Source: an uncultured Treponema sp.
GTDB taxonomy: Bacteria; Spirochaetota; Spirochaetia; Treponematales; Treponemataceae
Assembly (NCBI GenBank): GCA_900316905.1
Contig: ONET01000014.1
Coordinates: 1 to 52,254 of the forward strand
Length of the DNA stretch: 52,254 bases
Reading direction: 5' to 3'
Below the pieces are notes generated by a model. That model ran no database searches. It saw only the letters and a program-made list of their open reading frames with translations, and was not told the DNA's origin. The translations under genes were made by a program, and so were the position numbers. Shown here piece by piece: positions 46,361 through 52,254 of this stretch. The first letter of the stretch is position 1, and every line of letters starts with the position of its first letter.

Positions 46361-48364
46361 TTATTCCAAGCACAAAGCTGGAACAATACCTCTAACAACA
46401 TCATAAGTTGTACGTCCCAAATGTCCCTTAGCATCAACCCCTCGTACATCGATGCTCCTAGAATAATCTGGGGAACGTAAGAACCATGCAGTACAATCGC
46501 CACCACTAGTTCTAGCATAATCAGTAGATTTACGAATTCTAGCATCGTTATCATTGTATTCGATACTAAAACCGTATTCACTTCGAGTAGCTTCCTGTAC
46601 ACTCAAAAGGAAAATCTTATCGACTGTAGAACGACTTGCCCATTCATTTTCTCCTTGATTCCAAGTTTTTGCATTCTTTTCAGGATTAGTAGAACGAGCG
46701 CTGTTATCAACAGTTGTATCTGCAATTTTTGAAACTCCTATTGAATTAAAAGCAGTGTTCAAGAAACCGATATAAGTATCTGTAGAATAACGATGCACAC
46801 TATTTAACCAGTTTCGTGCATAAGATGTAGGATAATCATTTTCATTTCCAGAAGTTTTATAAGAGGAATAAGAGTGTCCAATTATAGCACATTCAGCAAA
46901 CAAGAGCTTTTTACCTGTGGTATCAGTTTTACCATCATGGTCAAAACTTGTCGTAAGAACTCGCCAATTAATTGGTTCTACTTTAAACCATCTATATTCT
47001 CCCTTTTGTACCGCCGATCCATCGCTAAAACACAAACCATCTGCAATACTGTAAATAGTCGTTTTAACTTTAGCATACAGGTTTCCATCACTTCCCAAAC
47101 AATAAGTAAAATCTCCCTGTACAACTGACTTTGATTCATCAATTGTAATTGTGCTATTCTTAGGCAATATTGTTTGAGGCCAATCACCGAATTCTACAAT
47201 GTCATAATCAACACCATTAATTGTTTTTGTATTAACTTTATTGTAAGATGTTGGAACAAAAGTAAGATTAAGTGAAGCATTAACGCTAACATCCTGTCCA
47301 GGCATTGTAAATGTTTTAACATTTCCATCACCACTAACAGAAATATATGTGCTTGATGTAATAGCCGACACAGAGTTAAGTACATAATACTTTGTACTTG
47401 GAGTTACAGTAAGTGTTACAGTATCGCCTTCAAAAGCAGATGTTACATTTGAAGTCAACGTTCCGCCTTCGATAGATGTCGGGAGTGTAATTGTGTGCTT
47501 TGAATCAAATGTAGAACTAACAGTTACAGATTGTGCAGGCATTACAAAAGTTCTTGTATTACCGGTTCCAGTCAAATCAACTGATGTTCCATCTGAAGCG
47601 ACTACATTAACAGAATTGAATCTATAGTAATCACTTTCTGGTGTAACAGTAACAGTAATAATTTGACCAAAGTTGGCTGTAGAAGATACCAACGAACCAA
47701 TTGTAACAATAACATTACCGTTTGCAACTGAACCAACGTCAATTGAATAATCAATCATCGTATAATTTGCTGTTACGGTAACGTCATTAGCTGGCATTGT
47801 AAACTTGTCATTTACAACATCGATAGTAGAATCAGAAGTTGTTACTGTATAGGAATCAAACTGCCAACCAGTTGCAGGAGTATTGCTAAGTGTAATTTCT
47901 GTTCCTTCTACACCAGTTGCCTGTGATGGAATTACTTCTCCATGCTCACTTGAAATATTTACACTGTAAACAGGTATGGCTGACCAAAGAGCATAGAGTG
48001 TAATATCCGCATTAGCAGTATAATCAGCTCCATCAGCATAAGCAGATTCAGTAGCATCAGCTGAAGTTCCCCATCCAGCAAAATAAAATCCAGACTTAGA
48101 AAAACCCATTTCAGAAAAAGACTTCAAAGACTCAGCCCGATTCTCTGTAAATGTTTGCGTAACTGTGGCAGGATTTTCGCTGCCATCATTTACATTAAAT
48201 GTAACCGTATATGTAACAGCTGTGGGTGTAGGCGCAGGTGTAGGCAGCTGTATTGGCGTGGGGTTAGTTCCTCCTCCCCCCGCGCTGTTTGAGCACGAGG
48301 CAAAGGCAAAAAACAACGCCGCGCAAATGGCAAAAAAGACCGCTCGATTAAAAACATTTTTCAT
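46361..48364 (-). CDS. Surface lipoprotein with InlB-type repeats and DUF6273 domain
   Basis: This 667-residue lipoprotein starts at the ATG at 48364 with GGAG upstream. The lipobox is F-A-S-C (Cys near residue 24). After a Pro/Thr linker comes a Listeria-Bacteroides repeat (V-T-Y-T-V-T-F-N-V-N-D-G-S ... F-A-G-W-G). About four beta repeats of 70-85 residues follow, each ending F-T/V-M-P-A/G-x-D/S-V-T/S-V. The C-terminal domain (about 400-667, W-F-K-V-E-P-I-N-W-R-V-L ... A-W-F-L-R-S-P) matches DUF6273. It should be exposed at the cell surface as an adhesin or binding protein. Base composition changes sharply from GC-rich in the signal part to AT-rich after it. Confidence 0.88.
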   Translation of the reverse strand: MKNVFNRAVFFAICAALFFAFASCSNSAGGGGTNPTPIQLPTPAPTPTAVTYTVTFNVNDGSENPATVTQTFTENRAESLKSFSEMGFSKSGFYFAGWGTSADATESAYADGADYTANADITLYALWSAIPVYSVNISSEHGEVIPSQATGVEGTEITLSNTPATGWQFDSYTVTTSDSTIDVVNDKFTMPANDVTVTANYTMIDYSIDVGSVANGNVIVTIGSLVSSTANFGQIITVTVTPESDYYRFNSVNVVASDGTSVDLTGTGNTRTFVMPAQSVTVSSTFDSKHTITLPTSIEGGTLTSNVTSAFEGDTVTLTVTPSTKYYVLNSVSAITSSTYISVSGDGNVKTFTMPGQDVSVNASLNLTFVPTSYNKVNTKTINGVDYDIVEFGDWPQTILPKNSTITIDESKSVVQGDFTYCLGSDGNLYAKVKTTIYSIADGLCFSDGSAVQKGEYRWFKVEPINWRVLTTSFDHDGKTDTTGKKLLFAECAIIGHSYSSYKTSGNENDYPTSYARNWLNSVHRYSTDTYIGFLNTAFNSIGVSKIADTTVDNSARSTNPEKNAKTWNQGENEWASRSTVDKIFLLSVQEATRSEYGFSIEYNDNDARIRKSTDYARTSGGDCTAWFLRSPDYSRSIDVRGVDAKGHLGRTTYDVVRGIVPALCLE

Positions 48365-48396
48365 AACAATCACTCCTTTTTACAAACCGTTCCACC

Positions 48397-48479
48397 TGTC
48401 CGTTTATACGCAAAATCGGACAATAGGTCTATTTTCCATTATAAGACCAATAGTCCGATTAGTCAAGAAAAAACGGACA
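48397..48479. promoter_or_regulatory. Nested palindromic operator with four CGGAC boxes
   Basis: Outer arms are TGTCCGTTT (48397-48405) and AAACGGACA (48471-48479). Inner arms are TCGGACAATAGGTCT (48416-48430) and AGACCAATAGTCCGA (48444-48458), matching at 13 of 15 bases. All share one symmetry centre near 48437. The inner arms overlie the spacer and start site of the lipoprotein promoter. The XRE regulator encoded alongside is the likely ligand. Confidence 0.75.
48438..48466 (-). promoter_or_regulatory. Sigma70-type promoter of the DUF6273 lipoprotein
   Basis: On the reverse strand TTGACT (48461-48466), a 17-nt spacer and TATAAT (48438-48443). The predicted start is near 48431. Confidence 0.75.
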
Positions 48480-48499
48480 AATGGCTCTATTATAAAAGC

Positions 48500-48862
48500 A
48501 TGGGATTTTGGAAAAACGTAGACGACGAGTTAAAGTATCAAGGCAAAGAGCGAAAGGAACTGGCGGCTGCCGCCGATTTTGACGTTTCCTACATCGGAAA
48601 AGGCATTCGCCGCGACAGCGTTCCCGCCGCAGACTTGGCCGTCCGCATTGCAAAAGCCCTCGACGTTTCATTGGAGTACCTCTTGGAAATGCCCGAAAGT
48701 TCCGCCGCCCGCAAAAAAGAAAGCCCCGCCGAAATAAACAAGGCAATCCGCCTGTACCACAAATTCGACGCCCACTTAAAGGAACTTGAAAAACTTTCCG
48801 CTTCGGAACGCGCTCTTGTTCTAAGCCTAATGAAAACGATTAACGCCGCGCGCAAAAACTAA
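48500..48862 (+). CDS. XRE-family HTH transcriptional regulator
   Basis: This is a 120-residue regulator. Residues 8-65 form a Cro/C1-type helix-turn-helix (K-E-L-A-A-A-A-D-F-D-V-S-Y-I-G-K-G-I, then A-A-D-L-A-V-R-I-A-K-A-L-D-V-S-L-E-Y-L-L). The C-terminal half is a charged helix pair (Y-H-K-F-D-A-H-L-K-E-L-E-K-L) likely for dimerisation. It is divergent from the DUF6273 lipoprotein and probably represses it and itself through the nested operator. The ATG follows a TATTAT -10 by 6 nt and has no Shine-Dalgarno. Confidence 0.88.
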   Translation: MGFWKNVDDELKYQGKERKELAAAADFDVSYIGKGIRRDSVPAADLAVRIAKALDVSLEYLLEMPESSAARKKESPAEINKAIRLYHKFDAHLKELEKLSASERALVLSLMKTINAARKN

Positions 48863-48888
48863 TCCTTTCCAAAACCCCAAAAATCCGC

Positions 48889-48894
48889 TATACT
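48889..48894 (+). promoter_or_regulatory. -10 box for the 48901 acetyltransferase, predicted leaderless
   Basis: TATACT ends 6 nt before the ATG at 48901. The -35 is weak (TTTCCA at 48867-48872). No Shine-Dalgarno. Confidence 0.5.
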
Positions 48895-48900
48895 ACCCTC

Positions 48901-49332
48901 ATGTCCAACTTTACAATAAAACACAACGAACTTACCGCGGAGCAGTTCCGCTATTTATGGGAATCGGTTTGGGGAGAGCCGCCGACGCTGGAGCAAACGG
49001 CGCTTGCGATGAAGAACACGCTCTTTCGCGTTTCGATTTTTGACGGAGAGAAAATCATCGCTATGGCGCGGGCGATTGGCGACAAGGGCTTGTGCTATTA
49101 CATAAAGGACGTCGTCGTTCACCCCGACTGGCAAAAGAAAGGCTTGGGAAAAATTTTGATTCAAGAGATTCTAAAATACATCGACGCAAACGGAACGCCG
49201 GGCACGCAAATCTTTGTGGAACTTTGCGCGATGCCTGACAAGATTCCCTTTTACCAAAAGTTCGGCTTTGAAGCCAACGAGGCGCAGCGCCTAAGAATAA
49301 TGTACAAAGTGGATGGAACGGCATCATGCTAG
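48901..49332 (+). CDS. GNAT-family N-acetyltransferase
   Basis: This 143-residue acetyltransferase has motif A V-V-V-H-P-D-W-Q-K-K-G-L-G-K-I-L-I (residues about 70-86; Q-K-K-G-L-G contacts acetyl-CoA) and the late strand-helix P-F-Y-Q-K-F-G-F. It overlaps the next acetyltransferase by 7 nt. The two are probably an operon. Substrate unknown. Confidence 0.9.
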   Translation: MSNFTIKHNELTAEQFRYLWESVWGEPPTLEQTALAMKNTLFRVSIFDGEKIIAMARAIGDKGLCYYIKDVVVHPDWQKKGLGKILIQEILKYIDANGTPGTQIFVELCAMPDKIPFYQKFGFEANEAQRLRIMYKVDGTASC

Positions 49333-50132
49333 AAAATTTAATCATTCGACAAGAAACGCCAGCCGACTACAAAAGCGCGGAGCTTATGACTATGCGAAGT
49401 TTTTGGAACAAGTATTGGCCGGGTTGCAGCGAGCATTTTCTTGTCAGAATCATTCGCGAATCCAACGACTATCTTCCGCAATTGAGCCGCGTGGCAGAGC
49501 TTGACAAAAAAATTGTCGGAGCGGTTTACTACACGCGCGCTTGGATTGACGACGGAAGCGCGCGGCATGAGGTCGTGACATTTGGCCCGCTTGCCGTAGA
49601 GCCAACGCTTGAAGGCAACGACATCGGCGGCGAGCTTATGCGAGAGTCAATCGAGGCGGCAAGGCAGGCGGGCGTCGCGGGCATTGTCGTAATCGGCGAG
49701 CCAAACTATTATCCGCGCTTTGGCTTTAAGCGCGCTTCGGACTTTGGCGTCACCGACGGCGAAGGAAATTCCTTTGACGCTATAATGTGCCTTCCTTTAA
49801 ATGACGACTTTTCAAAAATCAAAGGACGAATCATCGAAAGCCCAGACTTTAAAAAGCTGGAAGACCAAAAGCGCCTGCAAGAAATCAACAAGGAATTCCC
49901 CGCCTACCGCAAGGTAAAAGTCCAGGAAGGCTTCATGCAAATTTTCGAGCAGCATTTGGGCGTAGTTGAGTCAATCAAGGACGGCGTTTATCTCGTCCGC
50001 TACTGGGAGCTTTTGATTCCGGCAAAAGCCGACGGTTTGGAAAAAGCGCCCGCGGTCGGAAGCGACGTTCAGTTTATCTGGAATCATAAAGGCGAATCAA
50101 AAATCACGAAAGTTTTTAAAAATTTGCTTTAA
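49326..50132 (+). CDS. GNAT-family N-acetyltransferase with C-terminal extension
   Basis: In this 268-residue protein, residues 1-165 form a YhbS-like acetyltransferase (F-G-P-L-A-V-E-P-T-L-E-G-N-D-I-G-G-E-L-M with the CoA loop, then P-N-Y-Y-P-R-F-G-F-K-R). About 85-100 further residues (I-F-E-Q-H-L-G-V-V-E-S ... V-Q-F-I-W-N-H-K-G) form an additional beta-rich domain of unknown role. The ATG lies within the end of the first acetyltransferase gene. Confidence 0.87.
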   Translation: MLENLIIRQETPADYKSAELMTMRSFWNKYWPGCSEHFLVRIIRESNDYLPQLSRVAELDKKIVGAVYYTRAWIDDGSARHEVVTFGPLAVEPTLEGNDIGGELMRESIEAARQAGVAGIVVIGEPNYYPRFGFKRASDFGVTDGEGNSFDAIMCLPLNDDFSKIKGRIIESPDFKKLEDQKRLQEINKEFPAYRKVKVQEGFMQIFEQHLGVVESIKDGVYLVRYWELLIPAKADGLEKAPAVGSDVQFIWNHKGESKITKVFKNLL

Positions 50133-50138
50133 GGAACA

Positions 50139-50636
50139 ATGAAAGACTACATCCTGCTATTGCCAATCATTTTTATTTTTCACGACATGGAAGAGATAAT
50201 CGGCTTTGGCCGCTTCTTTAAAAAGAACCCCGACTTGTTCGAGCGCTTTCCAAAAGCCACGGCCCCTTACCGGGACTTTAGCACGGCGGGCTTCGCGCTT
50301 GCGGTCTACGAAGAATTCATTCCGTTTTTTGGAGTGAGCCTTTTAGCCTATTATTTTCCGAACGACATTCTTTACGGCTTGTGGTTTGGAATTTTCCTTT
50401 CGCTCGCCGCGCATCTTTTGATTCACATCGGCCACGCGCTTTACATTAAAAAATACATTCCCTGCGTCACCACAAGCGCGCTTTGCCTGCCCATAAGCGC
50501 CGCCATAATTTACAAGTGCGCGAAGCTCATTACGTTCAACGCCGTGACCATAGCTTGCATTCCTTTAGCCTTTGTCCTTATGATTGCAAACTTAAAGTTC
50601 GCGCATTTTCTTATGCATTGGTTCAACAAAAGATAA
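50139..50636 (+). CDS. HXXEE-domain membrane protein
   Basis: This 165-residue protein has about four membrane segments. The signature H-D-M-E-E is at residues 15-19 in I-F-I-F-H-D-M-E-E-I-I-G-F, followed by a second His cluster (A-A-H-L-L-I-H-I-G-H-A). Such proteins may bind metal, but no function is established. It starts 6 nt after the preceding acetyltransferase gene with AAGGA before the ATG, so it is the third gene of that operon. Confidence 0.82.
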   Translation: MKDYILLLPIIFIFHDMEEIIGFGRFFKKNPDLFERFPKATAPYRDFSTAGFALAVYEEFIPFFGVSLLAYYFPNDILYGLWFGIFLSLAAHLLIHIGHALYIKKYIPCVTTSALCLPISAAIIYKCAKLITFNAVTIACIPLAFVLMIANLKFAHFLMHWFNKR

Positions 50637-50649
50637 TCTTGCGCCGTCC

Positions 50650-51729
50650 CTATTCTGATTTTTCCAATTGCTCGCGCAGGTTTTGAATAAAAAAATCAAC
50701 GTTTTCCGCGTTCACTTTGGCGCCCCAAAGCTCATCGCCGGCATCTTTTCTAATTTGTGTCTTTTCTTCTTCCGTTCCAAAAAGAACTTTCTCCACAAGT
50801 ATTCCAAGCGCTGGACGGTAGTGGGAACTTTCAAAATAATACCGAGGGTCTTTTGTGTAATTATTTAAAGAAGAAAAATTATAGAATTCGCATTTCTTTG
50901 ACACAGCCTTCAACAAATCAAAATATCCGTGTTCCACTGCGTCTTTATAAGTTGTCTCGTAAATTGGATTAGTTATCAGAATCAGTTTTATTCCTCTTTC
51001 TTTGCAAATGTTTGCAATTTCCGCAATGTCATCTAGCGCGTTTTGTTGCGTGTATTCCTGTCCAAAATGCATTGACTTAAATCTTTCTAAGTCTGGATTT
51101 TCAGTCAAAGAAAAATCGTCATTCACGACTCCGCCATAATTATAAAAGTCGATAAACTCTTGCTCATGCGGCGCTTGGTCATATTCTAAAACTTGAGAAA
51201 TTATTGAGTCATCTGTTTCCGTGTTTAAATATGGGAGGTAAAAAGCCAATGGATTTTTTTCATAAACCTGATAAGGAATTCTAAGAAGCTCTTTTTCATG
51301 GATGTCAACAGAAGCATACATCGCAATATTGTCAAAAGCCGCCATTATCATTTTTATGTCAACATTTGCATTGATAAAAGTCTTAAGGCCTGCAACATGT
51401 TCGGCAGGAATGCCTTCCGAATAAGTCATGTTGTACCAACGCAATTCAGTTTCATCAATTTTATTTGGAAGCCCACCTAGCGGCAAATTCAACACTCTTG
51501 ACGATCCAAAAACAAATGCGTTAAATTTTTGGGGGTTGGCAAGAATGTACTTTGTTTTAATAAAATTCTTATTTGGCTCAGCATCTGTAAATCTTACTTT
51601 CTTCCAATGGAACACATTGAAAGTGTCATAATGGAAGCCTTTCCAAGCTTGAAGAATTTTCGGCCTTAAAAAAAACAAGACAATTACGCTTTGCGCCAAA
51701 AAAAGCAACTTAAAAAGAAATTTTTTCAC
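50650..51729 (-). CDS. SGNH-like exported protein partnered with an MBOAT acyltransferase
   Basis: This 359-residue protein has one N-terminal membrane segment (F-L-F-K-L-L-F-L-A-Q-S-V-I-V-L-F-F-L). The candidate nucleophile is in F-G-S-S-R-V-L at residues 74-80. A C-terminal Y-Y-F-E-S-S-H-Y-R-P at 297-306 resembles the D-x-x-H block of SGNH/AlgJ-like or DltD-like esterases, with Glu in place of Asp. Next to an MBOAT gene, it probably takes the acyl group to or from an extracellular polymer. The gene is AT-richer than its neighbours. Confidence 0.75.
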   Translation of the reverse strand: MKKFLFKLLFLAQSVIVLFFLRPKILQAWKGFHYDTFNVFHWKKVRFTDAEPNKNFIKTKYILANPQKFNAFVFGSSRVLNLPLGGLPNKIDETELRWYNMTYSEGIPAEHVAGLKTFINANVDIKMIMAAFDNIAMYASVDIHEKELLRIPYQVYEKNPLAFYLPYLNTETDDSIISQVLEYDQAPHEQEFIDFYNYGGVVNDDFSLTENPDLERFKSMHFGQEYTQQNALDDIAEIANICKERGIKLILITNPIYETTYKDAVEHGYFDLLKAVSKKCEFYNFSSLNNYTKDPRYYFESSHYRPALGILVEKVLFGTEEEKTQIRKDAGDELWGAKVNAENVDFFIQNLREQLEKSE

Positions 51730-51740
51730 ATCAGTCCCCG

Positions 51741-52254
51741 TTAGAAATTTTGATAGATAAAGTTTGTTGAATAACTTGCGTCGTTATTGAACAAAACAGA
51801 GAAAAGATAAAAGGCTAATGCAACATACAATGCCCAGCGGACTTCTGGAGTCATTTTTTTTACAATTTCCAAACCGCCTTTTTTTCTCGTTGACAAACTG
51901 ACAAAAGAAAAGACCAATAAAAGACAAATAGTCTTTGCAATGCCTGTAAAATAGCCAAAACTATTATCATTGAGAGCCAACAAGACCTTTACAGCGTCTT
52001 TCGCGCCAACCTCCCCCTTCATCGTAAAAAAGTCGGCGGCGCATTTTGGGACTTCCGCGATTTTCCTTACCACAAGCGCCGCCTGCCCAAGGCTTTCCGC
52101 CCTAAAGAAAATCCACGCGAAGGTCACCAAGCAAAAGGTGACAAGGATTTTAACGGCGGCGGGAATTTTGGCCTTCTCCAAAAGGGGCTTGGCCGCCCTG
52201 CCCGCGCATTGGTAAAGGCCGTGGAGCGCTCCCCAAACGACAAATGTCCAGCCG
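51741..52254 (-). CDS. MBOAT-family O-acyltransferase, C-terminal part (5' end outside window)
   Basis: The frame is open to the window edge; the apparent start inside is not real. The upstream in-frame part reads G-W-T-F-V-V-W-G-A-L-H-G-L-Y-Q-C, which holds the catalytic His of MBOAT enzymes (W-G-x-x-H-G). Three hydrophobic segments follow (V-T-F-C-L-V-T-F-A-W-I-F-F-R, I-C-L-L-L-V-F-S-F, A-L-Y-V-A-L-A-F-Y-L-F-S-V-L-F). It transfers acyl groups across the membrane, as in alginate or lipoteichoic acid acylation. The SGNH partner starts 11 nt downstream. Confidence 0.88.
   Translation of the reverse strand, partial: GWTFVVWGALHGLYQCAGRAAKPLLEKAKIPAAVKILVTFCLVTFAWIFFRAESLGQAALVVRKIAEVPKCAADFFTMKGEVGAKDAVKVLLALNDNSFGYFTGIAKTICLLLVFSFVSLSTRKKGGLEIVKKMTPEVRWALYVALAFYLFSVLFNNDASYSTNFIYQNF

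Overview
This window looks like a chromosomal segment of a host- or rumen-associated spirochaete, most likely Treponema. This is an inference from gene content: an archaeal-type PheS of the kind spirochaetes carry, a bactofilin/M23/YaaR/PSP1 cluster, a Dus-TatD pair, many short-spaced operons, lipoproteins with an S-C lipobox, and an InlB-repeat/DUF6273 surface protein. Most of the sequence has GC near one half with many GCG/GCC codons. The restriction-modification block (about 4.3-8.3 kb), the 45.6-48.3 kb block and the SGNH gene at 50.6-51.7 kb are visibly AT-richer and look acquired. I see no tRNA, rRNA, CRISPR array or insertion-sequence transposase. No gene-free stretch exceeds about 300 bases.

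Layout. 1-4.2 kb: the 3' end of cstA and an ATPase-like small protein, then a reverse-strand operon (CPBP membrane protein, PadR regulator, HEAT-repeat protein) whose promoter spacer is filled by an 18-bp perfect palindrome, then a GNAT enzyme and an unknown protein. 4.3-8.4 kb: a restriction-modification locus with a small HTH protein, a beta-class and an alpha-class adenine methyltransferase, and a large convergent putative endonuclease, followed by a 52-bp tandem repeat. 8.5-14.5 kb: a tripartite RND efflux operon (TolC, adaptor, RND pump, PII-like PG0541-type protein) ending in a 183-bp nested inverted repeat. 14.5-24.7 kb: housekeeping and cell-envelope genes (methyltransferase, RicT/YaaT, YaaR, bactofilin, M23 peptidase, Dus, TatD, DUF5312-like protein, GAF-GGDEF cyclase, rhomboid, two exported proteins). 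24.7-28.0 kb: pheS, a CBM48 protein and metK with a possible SD-sequestering 5' UTR.

28.1-33.0 kb: a GH5 cellulase lipoprotein, a small lipoprotein and a histidine kinase/LuxR-type response regulator pair. GGAG-N5-CTCC palindromes recur in this locus, suggesting it is one regulon. 33.0-39 kb: an nth gene broken at its 5' end, MscS, a methyltransferase, a DUF4160 remnant plus DUF2442, parA-parB and an acyl-ACP thioesterase. 39-45.6 kb: three AAA ATPase/DUF4143 genes around a PcrA/UvrD helicase. Each of the three has a three-copy, fixed-period repeat array at its 5' end (23 bp, 33 bp and 33 bp); in one, the array has replaced the P-loop-encoding end of the gene. 45.6-50.6 kb: small AT-rich ORFs, an InlB-repeat/DUF6273 lipoprotein divergent from an XRE regulator across a nested CGGAC operator, two acetyltransferases and an HXXEE membrane protein. 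50.6-52.3 kb: an SGNH-like protein and the end of an MBOAT O-acyltransferase.

Several genes (parA, pcrA, the 44264 ATPase, the 48500 XRE gene, the 48901 GNAT) have their -10 box only 6-7 nt before the ATG, implying leaderless mRNAs.
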